Part shown: in pieces, positions 17,739 to 27,244 of the stretch
Layout: every line of letters starts with the position of its first letter
How positions within the stretch are numbered: position 1 is the first letter of the stretch
Translations under genes and position numbers: made by a program
Notes under the pieces: generated by a model
What the model saw: only the letters and a program-made list of their open reading frames with translations
Told to the model about the DNA's origin: nothing
Database searches by the model: none
NCBI RefSeq assembly: GCF_014217565.1
Contig: NZ_CP043661.1
Location: forward strand, 1,116,001-1,180,000
Length of the DNA stretch: 64,000 nucleotides
Direction of reading: 5' to 3'
Source of the DNA: Kribbella qitaiheensis
GTDB taxonomy: Bacteria > Actinomycetota > Actinomycetes > Propionibacteriales > Kribbellaceae

Positions 17739-18595
17739 GGTCAGTCTGGAACCCGGTGACCGACCTGCAGCAGATGTGGGTCTTCCCGTTCATGGTCAAC
17801 GCCTTCAGAGCCGGGACGATCGTCGCGGTCGTGGCGGCGGTGGTGGGTTGGTTCATGGTGTTGCGCCGGCAGAGCTTCGCCGGGCACACCTTGGCCGTGG
17901 TCGGGTTCCCGGGGGCGGCCGGCGCGACACTGGTCGGCCTGAGTACGACGTACGGGTATTTCGCCTTCTGCGTCACCGCGGCCGTGGTGCTTGGGCTGAT
18001 CCCTCGGGTCGGGCCGGATGCGGACGGACTCGAATCCGCGCTGACGGGGACGATCCAGGCTTTCCTGCTCGCCTGCGGCTTTCTGTTCGCGGCGCTCTAC
18101 AAAGGGCTGCTGGGTGGCGTGACCGCGTTGCTCTTCGGTAGCTTCCTCGGAATCACTGCGATGCAGGTATGGGTGCTCTTGGTGGTGGCGATCGCCGTAC
18201 TGGTGGTATTGGCCGCGATCGGGCGACCGTTGCTGTTCGCATCCATCGATCCGGATGCCGCGGCCGGGCGTGGGGTTCCGGTGCGGTTGCTCAGCATGCT
18301 GTTCCTGGTCGTACTAGGAGCCGCGGTCGCAGGGGCGAGTCAGATCACCGGGTCACTGCTGGTGTTCGCGTTGCTGGTGATGCCGGCTGCGACTGCCCAG
18401 GCGATCACTGCTAGCCCGCGTCTCGGGTTGGCACTGTCGATTGCCTTCGCAGTTGTGGTGACCTGGGTGGGGCTCATCGCCGCCTACCACTCGCCGTACC
18501 CGATCGGGTTCTTCGTGACCACCCTCGCGTTCGCCGGCTACGTTCTGGCGCGACTTGGCCGGCTGCCACTCAGGACTGTTGGAGCGGTGGCATGA
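17729..18595 (+). CDS. znuB: Metal ABC transporter permease (ABC-3 family), first copy
   Basis: A 288-residue permease with eight to nine hydrophobic segments. The ABC-3 features are the TM stretch FMVLRRQSFAGHTLAVVGFPG, the central cytoplasmic RPLLFASIDPDAAAGRGVP and SLLVFALLVMPAATAQ near the end. The start overlaps the ATPase gene; GTG codons at 17729 and 17735 are both possible. The second permease is a different sequence, so the channel is probably a heterodimer. It lacks the acidic residue seen in the second copy at the GDALSH position (here GHTLAV). Confidence 0.88.
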   Translation: MVVRSVWNPVTDLQQMWVFPFMVNAFRAGTIVAVVAAVVGWFMVLRRQSFAGHTLAVVGFPGAAGATLVGLSTTYGYFAFCVTAAVVLGLIPRVGPDADGLESALTGTIQAFLLACGFLFAALYKGLLGGVTALLFGSFLGITAMQVWVLLVVAIAVLVVLAAIGRPLLFASIDPDAAAGRGVPVRLLSMLFLVVLGAAVAGASQITGSLLVFALLVMPAATAQAITASPRLGLALSIAFAVVVTWVGLIAAYHSPYPIGFFVTTLAFAGYVLARLGRLPLRTVGAVA

Positions 18596-19422
18596 CCTTG
18601 ACCCAGCCCTTCTTCCAGCACGCTTTGCTCGCCGGTACGGCGATCGCTGCCGCCGCGGGGCTGATCGGCTATTTCCTCGTACTACGGGCGCAAGTCTTCA
18701 CCGGCGACGCGCTGAGCCACGTCGCGTTCACCGGTGCGCTGGCCGCCCTCGCGATCGGCGTCGACCCGCGGCTCGGGCTTTTCGTCGCGACCATCGGAGT
18801 TGCGCTGCTGCTCGGCGTACTGGGGCGTCGCGGCCGTCCGGACGACGTTGCCATCGGCAATGTCTTCAGCTGGATCCTTGGGCTGGGCGTCTTCTTCCTT
18901 ACCGTCTACACGACGTCGCGTAGCGCGGTGAACGGCAATGCCGGGGTCAGCGTGCTGTTCGGGTCGATCTTCGGTCTGTCTACGTCGCAGGCGGTGACTG
19001 CGGCGGTGATCGCGGGCTTGGTGTGCGTGGCGGTGGTGATCGTTGCTCGCCCTTTGCTGTTCGCATCGATCGACGAGGCAGTGGCCGCCGCTCGCGGAGT
19101 ACCGGTGCGGCTGCTCGGGTTCGCCTTTCTCGCGCTGGTCGGCGCGTGCGCGGCGGTGGCGACTCAGGCGGTCGGCTCGCTGCTGATCCTCGGCCTACTT
19201 GCCGCTCCCGCCGGCGCCGCCCAGCGACTCACCGATCGCCCCTACCGAGCTTTGGCCCTGTCGGCCGGCCTGGCAATCCTGGAGATGTGGGCTGGCCTTG
19301 CCCTCAGTTCCACAGTCCCGAAGGTCCCACCTAGCTTCGGCATCCTCGCCGCCGCCACCGCCGTCTTCGCCACAGCCGTCATAGTCGGCCCCCGCCGCAT
19401 GCCGGCTGGTGCCGCGAGATGA
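18592..19422 (+). CDS. znuB: Metal ABC transporter permease (ABC-3 family), second copy
   Basis: A 276-residue ABC-3 permease that begins at an ATGA overlap with the first copy. It has the canonical FLVLRAQVFTGDALSHVAFTG segment, RPLLFASIDEAVAAARGVP and GSLLILGLLAAPAGAA. The shared RPLLFASID and RGVPVRLL stretches show that both permeases are paralogues. The Asp-His pair of GDALSH, conserved in ZnuB-type permeases, is kept only here. Operon end: repeats and a strong hairpin follow within 330 bp. Confidence 0.9.
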   Translation: MTLTQPFFQHALLAGTAIAAAAGLIGYFLVLRAQVFTGDALSHVAFTGALAALAIGVDPRLGLFVATIGVALLLGVLGRRGRPDDVAIGNVFSWILGLGVFFLTVYTTSRSAVNGNAGVSVLFGSIFGLSTSQAVTAAVIAGLVCVAVVIVARPLLFASIDEAVAAARGVPVRLLGFAFLALVGACAAVATQAVGSLLILGLLAAPAGAAQRLTDRPYRALALSAGLAILEMWAGLALSSTVPKVPPSFGILAAATAVFATAVIVGPRRMPAGAAR

Positions 19423-19620
19423 AAAGTTGAGGCCGGAATCGGTGGTCACCACCTCCGGACCAGTGCGCCGGCCAGCCGCCTCAGCACCGACTCCCTCCCC
19501 GGCGCCAACCATCCGCAGCGCATCTTTGTGCAGCGGGTCGAGCAGATTCCGCCCGGGAGTCACAGATCCGGTGCACAAGTTGCACCCCCGCCCGAAACTC
19601 CGGTACACGATGTCGGGGGC

Positions 19621-19730
19621 TAGGACACCTTCCCGGAGGCAGGGACACCTTGCCGGAGGCGGGGACACCTTGCCGGATGCAGGGACACCTTGCCGGGGGT
19701 AGGGACACCTTGCCGAGGGCTCGGACACGA
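19621..19730. repeat. Five-and-a-half tandem copies of a 20-bp unit
   Basis: Units start at 19621, 19641, 19661, 19681, 19701 and (partial) 19721, each close to AGGGACACCTTGCCGGAGGC with one to three changes. There is no good ORF; the repeats run straight into the 11-bp-stem hairpin at 19717-19748. Confidence 0.85.
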
Positions 19731-19748
19731 AATAGCTTGTCCGAGCCC
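19717..19748. terminator. 11-bp stem hairpin at the end of the 20-bp repeats
   Basis: Arms GGGCTCGGACA 19717-19727 and TGTCCGAGCCC 19738-19748 with a 10-nt loop. It lies about 300 bp past the zinc operon and may end its transcript, or be a fold within the repeat array. Confidence 0.55.
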
Positions 19749-19796
19749 CCGACATCCTGTCCAAGGTCCCGCCACCAGCCCGGCCTGGCCATCATC

Positions 19797-19902
19797 GTCC
19801 CGCCACCATCACCACACCGTTGCCGTCCCGCCACCATCACCACACCGTTGCCGTCCCGCCACCATCACCACACCGTTGCCGTCCCGCCACCATCACCACA
19901 CC
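19797..19902. repeat. Four tandem copies of a 28-bp unit
   Basis: Units start at 19797, 19825, 19853 and 19881 (last one 22 bp), and appear identical over GTCCCGCCACCATCACCACA. Short His/Pro-rich frames through it have no ribosome site. There are no spacers, so this is a minisatellite and not CRISPR. The rest of 19423-20171 shows no supportable gene. Confidence 0.9.
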
Positions 19903-20171
19903 GGCGATCGGCGCGGTCGACGCCTTCGCTTCGGAGGAGAAAGAAGGCGCTGCTCGCGTTCCCGGGATCACGCTTCCGGGTGTCGGCAGATCGGATCGGT
20001 AATCGGTTCTGCCGGCGGCAGTTCGGCGTACCGGCGCTCACCGCACCGCCGGCGATCCTGAACCCGCGAGCATGATCGCGATATGCCTTCACCCGCTGCG
20101 AGATCCGCGACTGGCCCGGCGGACTACGGCGCGCTGACGTCCACGGCCAGGTAGGTCACCGACGGCAGCGG

Positions 20172-23100
20172 TCAGTAGACATCGCGGACGTAACGGTTCT
20201 CGGCGGCGAGGCGTTCGACGTACCCGGCGGCGGTCTCGTCGTCGAGCCCGCCGTGCGTCGCGGCGATGTCGCGGAGCGCCTGATCGACATCCTTCGCCAT
20301 CCGGGAGGCGTCTCCGCAGACGTAGAAGTGAGCGCCGTCCTGTAGCCACGACCACACCTGGTGGCCGTGTTCCCGCATCCGGTCCTGGACGTAGACCTTG
20401 GACCGTTGATCGCGGGAGAAGGCGGTGTCCAGCCGGTCGAGCCCGTTCCCCTTGAGGGACGTCAGTTCCTGCTCGTAGTAGAAGTCGGTGGCGCGGTGTT
20501 GTTCGCCGAAGAACAGCCAGTTCGGCGCGCGGTGCCCGAGTACGCGACGCTCCTCCAGGAACCCGATGAACGGCGCCACGCCCGTTCCCGGTCCGACCAT
20601 GATCATCGGCGTGGCGGGGTCGGCAGGCGGCCGGAAATGCGGCGAACGCTGGACGAACACCGGCACCTCGGCGTACGGGTCGGAATCGGCCAGATACGTC
20701 GAGCAGACGCCTTTGCGTTTGCGGCCGGTGAGGCTCTCGTAGCGGACGACGGAGACCGTCAGCGCGACCGTGTCGGGGTCGGTGAGCGGGCTGGTGGAGA
20801 TCGAGTAGAGCCGGGGCTGGAGTCGTTTGAGGACCGCGAGCCAGGCTTGAGGCTCAGCCCGTACGGCGTACTCGGCGATGACGTCGACGGCCTGGCGACC
20901 CCACGCCCAGCGGGCCCGTTCGTGTTTGTTGTCGGGGCGAAGCAGCTTGTGGAGATCGCGATCACCCGTGCGTTCGGCGACGAATCGCAGCAGATCGGAG
21001 GTGATCTTCGTGATGTCCAACTGCCGGTGGAGCGCGTCTCCCAACGGCAGGGATCCGACCCCGTTGAGCTCGACCACGGCATCGCGGTCGAGGCCGGTGA
21101 CCTGGAGCCATTCGTCAACCAGCTCAGGGGAATTCACTGCCCGTACTCCGAGCGCGTCCCCCGTCTCGTAGACGATCGGCGTCTGACTGTCGCGCAGATC
21201 GAAACTGAACTGCCGAACCTCCTTCCCGGCCCCAGGCAAACTCAGCAGCCGATTCCCAGCCAACCGCACCCCGGCTGTCTGCGTCTTGGACGTCCGCGAC
21301 TTTCTCATCGCCGAAACCGGTACGTCGGGAAGCGCGGCCTCTGAACCAAGAGCGGTGAGGATCTGGTCGAGCCAGGTCGTGGCGGCGGGCTCGAAGTCGG
21401 GTTCGCAGTCGGTGCGCGGGGCGAGCCGGGTGGCGCCGAGTTCTTCCATCCGCTGATCCAGCCGGCGACCGTGACCGCAGAAGTCGTCGTACGAGGAGTC
21501 TCCGAAGGCCAGCACCGAGTAGCGCAGGCCGTCCAGTCCCGAGTGGTCCTTGGCCAGGCTGTCCCAGAAAGTCGTCCCGTTGTCCGGAGCGTCGCCGTCG
21601 CCGAAGGTGCTCGTGATCAGCAGCAGATCGGTGTCAGGCAGAGCGCCCGGATCAGCGGAGTTCATGCTGACCAGGTTGACGTCGTGTCCTTCGGCGATGA
21701 GCCGCTCGGCGGCGATCGAGGCGAACTCCTCGGCGTTCCCGGTCTGCGACGCCCACAGAACGGTGATCTTCCTGCCGCGCTCGCCAAGCGTCGGTACAGC
21801 TGGTTGCGGGACACGCGACCGTACTCCGGCCAGCACCCCGTTCACCCAGAGCGCCTGCTCCTCGCTGAACGGGGCACCCGAGGGCAGGACCGGTACGCCG
21901 GGCAGTCCGGTGTCGAGGCCTTTGAGGAATCCCGCGAGGTAGCCGCGTTCCCGCGTACCGAAGTGCGGGGGCTTGTAGTCCTCTACGCCAAGCATGACCG
22001 CGAGCTCCGGTTGAGAACGCGCCTGCTCAACTACCTCGAGCACCTCGGGGGTCGGGGTCTTGATCACGACCGGGGTGGTGACCTTGGTGAGAGTGACGGC
22101 GCAGACCTTGAACTCGGGCTGGAAGGAGATCGGGTCGACCGCGTCGTTGGTGACGGCGTTGACGCTCAGGTATTCGCCGAACAGGTCGTTCCAATGGAAC
22201 GGCGCGAAGCAGCAGCCCGGCCGGACCCGATCGGTCAGCACGGCCGGCAGCACCGCCCGCCCGCGCCGCGAGGCGACCTCGACCGAGTCGCCCTCGGCAA
22301 TGCCCAGCCGTTCCGCGTCCTCAGGGTGTACTTCGACGAACGGCCCCGGATCGAGTTTGTTGAGCTTGGCAACCTTCCCCGTCTTGGTCAGGGTGTGCCA
22401 CTGATGCTGGAGCCGCCCGGTGTTCAGTACGAACGGATAGTCGTCGTCAGGCATCTCAGCAGCCGGCATGTGCGGCCGCGCAAAGAACACCGCCCGACCA
22501 CTTGCCGTCGGGAACTTCACGCCGTCGTCCGTGAGATACCGGATCGGATTCCGGTCGGACCCGTCGAGAGACGCGGCGGGCCATTGCACCGGAGTCTCCC
22601 GCAGCCGTTCATACGTCACCCCCCGCAGGTCGTACCCGGTCTTCGGATTCCAGGCGCCCTTGATCTCCTCGAAGATCTCCTCCGCACTCTCGTACGAGAA
22701 GCCCGCCTCGTATCCCATCGCGCACGCGACCTTCGCGATGATCTGCCAGTCGGCCATCGCCTCACCCGGCGGATCCACGGCGGCTTGGGCCAAGGTGAGG
22801 TTGCGCTCGCTGTTGATCAGCACGCCCTCGGCTTCGGTCCACAATGCGCCTGGCAGCACCACATCGGCGTACCCGTTGGTCTCTGTCTCGGCGAACACGT
22901 CCTGAGTGATGACGAGTTCGGCGCGCTCCAGTCCCTCGATGACGGTCTTGCGGTTGGCGACCGAGGCGACGGGGTTCGTGCAGATGATCCAGCACGCCTT
23001 GATCTCGCCGTCCGCCATCCGCTCGAACAGGTCGACGGTGCCCTGCCCGAACCCGTCCGCGCGGATCGTCCCGGGCTCCAGACCCCAGAGGTCCTCGATG

Positions 23101-24245
23101 AACGCGCGCTCTTCCGGTACGGCGACCGACCGCTGGCCCGGCAGCCCTGGTCCCATGTAACCCATCTCCCGGCCGCCCATCGCGTTCGGCTGACCGGTGA
23201 GCGAGAACGGACCGCTGCCCGGGCGGCAGATCGCGCCGGTGGCGAGATGCAGGTTGACCAGGGCGTTGGTGTTCCAGGTCCCGTGCGTGGACTGGTTGAG
23301 GCCCATCGTCCAGCAACTCATCCACTCCCCGGCCGCCCCGATCAACTCCGCTGCCGCCCGGATGTCCTCCTCGGGGATCCCGGTGAGCTCGGCAACCGCG
23401 GCGGGCGTGTAGTCGGCCAGGAACTCCGGCATCGACTCCCAGCCCTCGGTGCTCTCCGCGATGAACCCGGCGTCGGTGTACCCGCCCTCGACCAGCAGAT
23501 GCAGCAGTCCGTTGAGCAGCGCGAGATCCGTCCCCGGCTTGATCTGGAGGAACAGATCCGCCTTGTCCGCCGTGGCGGTGCGGCGCGGATCGACCACGAT
23601 CAGCTTGGCGCCGGCCTTCACGCGTTCCATCAACCGCAGGAACAGGATCGGGTGGCAGTCGGCCATGTTCGAGCCGATCACGAAGAAGACGTCGGCCTTC
23701 TCGAAGTCCTGGTACGAGCCGGGCGGGCCGTCCGCTCCGAGCGACAGCTTGTAGCCGGTGCCCGCGCTCGCCATACAGAGCCGGGAGTTCGACTCGATCT
23801 GGTTGGTGCCGATGAAGCCTTTGACCAGCTTGTTCGACAGGTACTGCGCCTCGAGGCTCAGCTGTCCGGACACGTACAGCGCAACCGCGTCCGGGCCGTG
23901 CTCGTCGACGATGACCCTCAGCCGTCGCGCGGCGTCCGCGATCGCGTCGTCGATACCGACTGGGACCTGCTCGGCGCCACGCTCAGCACGGACCAACGCG
24001 GTCGTGAGCCGGCCGGGCGCGGCCAGCATGTCCGCCGTCGTCGCACCCTTGGTACACAGCCGCCCGAAGTTGGCGGGGTGCTCCTTGTCCCCGGACGCCT
24101 TCCGGACGACCTTCCGCCCGTCGGGGCCGGTGGCGATGTCGAGCACCAGGCCGCAGCCGACACCGCAGTACGAACAGACCGTCCGCACGCGAGAGCCATC
24201 AGCCTGCCCACCAGCCACGCGCACCCCCTCACCATCGGATGCCAT
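20172..24245 (-). CDS. Assimilatory nitrate reductase fused to sulfite-reductase-type flavoprotein
   Basis: A 1357-residue two-part enzyme. The N-terminal 750 residues are a molybdopterin oxidoreductase: [4Fe-4S] cysteines 24, 27, 31 and 64 ([14 protein letters not shown]), [19 protein letters not shown] and the [14 protein letters not shown] cofactor region of Nas/NarB-type reductases. After a linker of about 80 residues come a flavodoxin domain ([26 protein letters not shown]) and a CysJ-like FAD/NADPH reductase ([32 protein letters not shown], ending RYVRDVY). Electrons can thus pass from NADPH through FAD, FMN and Fe-S to Mo within one chain to reduce nitrate to nitrite. The ATG at 24245 is chosen; a GTG at 24311 is in frame. 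No nitrite reductase or transporter gene is adjacent. Confidence 0.93.
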   Translation of the reverse strand: MASDGEGVRVAGGQADGSRVRTVCSYCGVGCGLVLDIATGPDGRKVVRKASGDKEHPANFGRLCTKGATTADMLAAPGRLTTALVRAERGAEQVPVGIDDAIADAARRLRVIVDEHGPDAVALYVSGQLSLEAQYLSNKLVKGFIGTNQIESNSRLCMASAGTGYKLSLGADGPPGSYQDFEKADVFFVIGSNMADCHPILFLRLMERVKAGAKLIVVDPRRTATADKADLFLQIKPGTDLALLNGLLHLLVEGGYTDAGFIAESTEGWESMPEFLADYTPAAVAELTGIPEEDIRAAAELIGAAGEWMSCWTMGLNQSTHGTWNTNALVNLHLATGAICRPGSGPFSLTGQPNAMGGREMGYMGPGLPGQRSVAVPEERAFIEDLWGLEPGTIRADGFGQGTVDLFERMADGEIKACWIICTNPVASVANRKTVIEGLERAELVITQDVFAETETNGYADVVLPGALWTEAEGVLINSERNLTLAQAAVDPPGEAMADWQIIAKVACAMGYEAGFSYESAEEIFEEIKGAWNPKTGYDLRGVTYERLRETPVQWPAASLDGSDRNPIRYLTDDGVKFPTASGRAVFFARPHMPAAEMPDDDYPFVLNTGRLQHQWHTLTKTGKVAKLNKLDPGPFVEVHPEDAERLGIAEGDSVEVASRRGRAVLPAVLTDRVRPGCCFAPFHWNDLFGEYLSVNAVTNDAVDPISFQPEFKVCAVTLTKVTTPVVIKTPTPEVLEVVEQARSQPELAVMLGVEDYKPPHFGTRERGYLAGFLKGLDTGLPGVPVLPSGAPFSEEQALWVNGVLAGVRSRVPQPAVPTLGERGRKITVLWASQTGNAEEFASIAAERLIAEGHDVNLVSMNSADPGALPDTDLLLITSTFGDGDAPDNGTTFWDSLAKDHSGLDGLRYSVLAFGDSSYDDFCGHGRRLDQRMEELGATRLAPRTDCEPDFEPAATTWLDQILTALGSEAALPDVPVSAMRKSRTSKTQTAGVRLAGNRLLSLPGAGKEVRQFSFDLRDSQTPIVYETGDALGVRAVNSPELVDEWLQVTGLDRDAVVELNGVGSLPLGDALHRQLDITKITSDLLRFVAERTGDRDLHKLLRPDNKHERARWAWGRQAVDVIAEYAVRAEPQAWLAVLKRLQPRLYSISTSPLTDPDTVALTVSVVRYESLTGRKRKGVCSTYLADSDPYAEVPVFVQRSPHFRPPADPATPMIMVGPGTGVAPFIGFLEERRVLGHRAPNWLFFGEQHRATDFYYEQELTSLKGNGLDRLDTAFSRDQRSKVYVQDRMREHGHQVWSWLQDGAHFYVCGDASRMAKDVDQALRDIAATHGGLDDETAAGYVERLAAENRYVRDVY

Positions 24246-24372
24246 GACGGTAGGCAACGCCCGTTTCGCAGATGTGACGCCAGCAACCGCTCTTTGTTTC
24301 GGCGGACTCACACCGGCTGCGGGGCGATGTGAGTTCGGTCGGCGGTTCAGTAGTACGCCTGGTTACTCACTG

Positions 24373-24388
24373 CGATCACCCGTGATCG
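24373..24388. promoter_or_regulatory. Inverted repeat in the nitrate reductase/DsbA-like divergent region
   Basis: CGATCAC-CC-GTGATCG, 7-bp arms, about 130 bp upstream of the nitrate reductase start and 133 bp upstream of the DsbA-like gene. A regulator site is possible; no known consensus is recognised. Confidence 0.4.
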
Positions 24389-24520
24389 GGCAGTCGCTGT
24401 CGAGCGCTCTGGAGAGCGTGGCTAGACTCAGCTGGCTCGCGCTCGGGCGAGCGGATTGGCCTGCGTGGCAGACTTCCTGGGGTTGTCGCCGCGCTTCAGG
24501 ATCAGGCGGGAGATCGAGCA

Positions 24521-25423
24521 GTGAGCAAGCGGGTCGAGCAGAGGACCAGGACTCGGGAACGGGTCGCAGCGGAGCTTGCCGCTCAGCAGCGGGCTGAGCG
24601 ACGGAGGCGGCTGCTGCTGGCCGTCGGCGCCGTCGTGGTCGTCGTGGTCGTGATCGGCGGCCTGGTCGCCATCCGCCTCGCCGGTGGCGAGAAGAAGACC
24701 GCCACGGGACCGACCGGCACCGCCGACAGTTCGCTGATCACCACGCTCGCGTCGATCCCGGCAGCCACCTTCAACGCGGTCGGCACCGGCGACGTCCAGG
24801 GCGGTCCGTCGCAGATCACCGCGCCGGCACTGACCGAGGGCGGCAAGCCGAAGGTCCTCTACATCGGCGCCGAGTTCTGCCCGTACTGCGCTGCCGAGCG
24901 CTGGCCGGTCACGGTGGCGCTGTCGCGGTTCGGGACCTTCAGCGGCCTCGGTACGACGCACTCCGCTGCCGACGACGTGAGCCCGAACACGCCCACGCTC
25001 TCCTTCCACGGTACGAAGTTCAGCAGCCAGTACCTTGCGTTCACCGGCGTCGAGACCACGACCAACGAGAAGGTCAACGGCCAGTACGCCCCGCTGGACA
25101 CACCGACGGCCGCCGACCAGAAGACCTTCGACACGTACAACAAGCCGCCGTACGTGCAGAGCGCCGGCTCGATCCCGTTCGTGGACCTCGGCGGGACGTT
25201 CGTGTCCGCGGGCGCGACGTACAGCCCCGATCTGCTGGCCGGGAAGACCCAGACCGAGATCGCGGACGCGCTGAAGGATCCGTCGAGCCCGATCGCCAAG
25301 GCCATCGACGGCTCCGCGAACCTGTACACCGCAGCGCTCTGCAAGCTCACGAACAACCAGCCCGCCGCGGTGTGCTCGACCGATGCCGTTACGGCCGCGG
25401 CCGGCAAGCTCGGGAAGAGCTGA
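24521..25423 (+). CDS. Membrane-anchored thioredoxin-fold protein (DUF929-like, CPYC)
   Basis: A 300-residue protein with a charged cytosolic start (about 30 residues), one membrane helix (LLLAVGAVVVVVVVIGG) and an external domain with YIGAEFCPYCAAERW: Cys120 and Cys123 form a thioredoxin-type redox pair. The later SIPFVDLGG holds the cis-Pro typical of the fold. The set of features matches DUF929, which occurs in actinobacteria and archaea. GTG start follows GGGAG. The next gene, 2 bp on, encodes a VKOR-type oxidase, so the pair probably introduces disulfides into exported proteins, with VKOR reoxidising this protein. Confidence 0.87.
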   Translation: MSKRVEQRTRTRERVAAELAAQQRAERRRRLLLAVGAVVVVVVVIGGLVAIRLAGGEKKTATGPTGTADSSLITTLASIPAATFNAVGTGDVQGGPSQITAPALTEGGKPKVLYIGAEFCPYCAAERWPVTVALSRFGTFSGLGTTHSAADDVSPNTPTLSFHGTKFSSQYLAFTGVETTTNEKVNGQYAPLDTPTAADQKTFDTYNKPPYVQSAGSIPFVDLGGTFVSAGATYSPDLLAGKTQTEIADALKDPSSPIAKAIDGSANLYTAALCKLTNNQPAAVCSTDAVTAAAGKLGKS

Positions 25424-25425
25424 GC

Positions 25426-25914
25426 ATGAGCGCGTCCTCGCGGCAGCGCTCCGAGGAGGTCCAGTCCACGGCAGCGCCGCTGGGCTGGCTCCCCTGGGCG
25501 ACGCTGGTGGTGTCGATCGCGGGCGTTGCGGTGGCCGCGTACTTGACGTACGAGCACTTCACAGCCGGTACTACGCTCGCCTGCCCGAACACCGGCGTCG
25601 TCAATTGCGCCAAGGTCACCAGCAGCTCGTACTCGAAGCTTGCAGGGATCCCGGTGGCGGTGCTCGGGCTGGGGTTCTTCGTGGCGATGGTCGTGCTGTC
25701 ACTGCCTCCACTGTGGCGGACGGCGTCGCCCTGGCCGAGTCGCGCTCGCCTGGCCGCGGTGGTGGTCGGCGTGGTCTTCGTCTGCTACCTGATCTGGGCC
25801 GAGCTCTTCCAGATCAACGCGATCTGCCTGTGGTGCACCGTCGTCCACGCGCTCACGATCGTGTTGTTCGGGCTCGTCGTGATCCGGCAAGCGCTCCCGC
25901 CGATCGAGTCCTGA
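25426..25914 (+). CDS. Vitamin K epoxide reductase (VKOR) family disulfide oxidase
   Basis: A 162-residue membrane protein with about four to five helices. VKOR signatures are visible: AAYLTYEHF, the loop cysteines Cys53 and Cys61 (LACPNTGVVNC), and the active-site CLWC (Cys134, Cys137) facing the outside before HALTIVLF. In actinobacteria VKOR replaces DsbB, passing electrons from a DsbA-like protein to quinone. It starts 2 bp after the thioredoxin-fold gene, which is the likely partner. Confidence 0.93.
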   Translation: MSASSRQRSEEVQSTAAPLGWLPWATLVVSIAGVAVAAYLTYEHFTAGTTLACPNTGVVNCAKVTSSSYSKLAGIPVAVLGLGFFVAMVVLSLPPLWRTASPWPSRARLAAVVVGVVFVCYLIWAELFQINAICLWCTVVHALTIVLFGLVVIRQALPPIES

Positions 25915-26031
25915 CACCGAGAGCCCCTGCTGCAACGGGTTAAGGGTGGGCACATTCGCCCCCCGGGGCTACTTCGCGTGTCCACCCGTCAAACGCTGCG
26001 TCGGAGCTGGTGCCAGCCGCGACTGTGAGCT

Positions 26032-26532
26032 TCAGCGGCCCGTCGTGTGGTCGATCTGTTCGCGGAGGATGTCGGCGTGGCCGGCATGGCGGCCGGTTTC
26101 CTCGATCAGGTGCACCAGCAGCCACCTCATCGACGGCGGCTCTTGGTTTCGCACGGTTCGGGGAGCGGGAAGGCCTAGGTCTGTGTAGGTCGCGATGACT
26201 TCGTTCGATCGGGTGATGGCCTCTCGGTAGGCCGCGGTCACGCTGTCGATCGTCTCCATCGGGTCGGGCCGCATGGTCCCGCCCCAGTCGCGGACCTCTT
26301 CGCCGAGGAGGTAGAACCGCTCGACGTACGTGAGGTGTTTGACCAAGCCGAGGACGTTGGTGCCCGACCGTACGCCGGCTGTTCGGATCTGCGGCTCTGG
26401 TGCTCCCGCGGCCTTGTTCGCGATGGCCTCGCGGAGGTAGTCGAGGAAGGCCAGCAAAGTGGCCTTCTCGTCACCGTCCACTCGCGGTGGACCGGTGTCG
26501 CGTTTACGCCTTCGCGTCTGGCTGGTTGGCAT
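26032..26532 (-). CDS. DinB-family (DUF664) protein
   Basis: A 166-residue DinB-like four-helix protein. The sequence GLVKHLTYVERFYLLGEEVRDW has the first metal-ligand His, and LLVHLIEETGRHAGHADILREQID the second and third, giving the usual His3 site; several family members are mycothiol- or bacillithiol-dependent transferases. The ATG at 26532 follows GGAGGG and lies within the end of the methyltransferase gene (29-bp overlap), so the two form an operon. The first 20 residues are basic and unstructured. Substrate unknown. Confidence 0.87.
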   Translation of the reverse strand: MPTSQTRRRKRDTGPPRVDGDEKATLLAFLDYLREAIANKAAGAPEPQIRTAGVRSGTNVLGLVKHLTYVERFYLLGEEVRDWGGTMRPDPMETIDSVTAAYREAITRSNEVIATYTDLGLPAPRTVRNQEPPSMRWLLVHLIEETGRHAGHADILREQIDHTTGR

Positions 26533-27157
26533 CTTTCGGCCCTCCGGTTCTTTGAACGACGAGGACGTTGTCCGTGACGGTGGCGGTCTGGCCGCCGGGG
26601 CCGGTGGCTTCACGTCGCGGACTGTCGGCTCGGAGTACGGGCCACTGTCCGGGGTCGAGATCCAGCCCGGCGGCGATCTCGGTCGGGGTCGGGAAGTGGA
26701 TGTCGGGGTCCTGGTTCCAGGACCAGGGAGCGATGGAGCCGTGGTCGACGATCAGGAGCAGTCCGCCAGGGCGAAGCGCTGCCGCGGCGGTGCGCAGGAG
26801 CTGGCTGCGCTCCAGGGCGAACGGGCTTTGCAGGTACTGCGCCGAGATGAGGTCGAACCTCCCGTCGGGGAAGGTTCGGGTCAGGTCGTGTTGCTCCGTA
26901 GTGACCTGGTCCGCGAGGCCTTGTGCGCGGGCGTTTTCGAGGACCTCTTCGACAGCGGTGGTCGAGATGTCGACGGCGGTGACGCGCCACCCGTGCTGCG
27001 CGAGCCAGATGGCGTCACCGCCCGCGCCGCAGCCCAGGTCCAATGCGGCGCCGGTGGACAACGGTTCGGCGGTTTCGACCAGCAGCGGATTGGCTCGCGC
27101 GCCCCAGGTGCGCAGGGGCTGGTAGTGCTTGTCCCAGAAGAGTTGGGCTTCGTTCAT
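26504..27157 (-). CDS. Class I SAM-dependent methyltransferase
   Basis: A 217-residue methyltransferase. Motif I LDLGCGAGGDAIWLAQHG, acidic VTAVDIS and the later LISAQYLQSPFALER and LRPGGLLLIVDHG give the SAM fold. The start WDKHYQ resembles the TehB/Ubie-like small-molecule methyltransferases. Shares an operon with the overlapping DinB gene and is divergent from the XRE-cupin regulator, which may control it. Substrate unknown. Confidence 0.88.
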   Translation of the reverse strand: MNEAQLFWDKHYQPLRTWGARANPLLVETAEPLSTGAALDLGCGAGGDAIWLAQHGWRVTAVDISTTAVEEVLENARAQGLADQVTTEQHDLTRTFPDGRFDLISAQYLQSPFALERSQLLRTAAAALRPGGLLLIVDHGSIAPWSWNQDPDIHFPTPTEIAAGLDLDPGQWPVLRADSPRREATGPGGQTATVTDNVLVVQRTGGPKDANQPDAKA

Positions 27158-27205
27158 TCGATCTACCTCCTTGGCTCTGTTCGAGGATGGCCAGGGCGGG
27201 TGCCT

Positions 27206-27232
27206 TCTTGCAAGAAAAGTTGCGGATCCGCA
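27206..27232. promoter_or_regulatory. Two perfect palindromes in the divergent promoter region
   Basis: TTCTTGCAAGAA (27206-27217) and GCGGATCCGC (27223-27232) lie between the methyltransferase start at 27157 and the regulator start at about 27233-27245. The first is a good candidate operator for the XRE-cupin regulator, controlling both directions. Confidence 0.5.
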
Positions 27233-27244
27233 TGATGGGCTTCA

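Noticed and set aside
19797..19902. CRISPR array
   Set aside because: Units are strictly tandem with no spacers and no cas genes; it is a minisatellite.
19650..20075. His/Pro-rich ORFs through the 28-bp repeats
   Set aside because: Open in several frames because of the repeat; no Shine-Dalgarno and no recognisable domain.
21471..24332. 953-codon open frame on the plus strand opposite the nitrate reductase gene
   Set aside because: Codon mirror of a high-GC gene; composition is Arg/Gly/Asp-rich with no domain, while the minus-strand protein has complete catalytic motifs.
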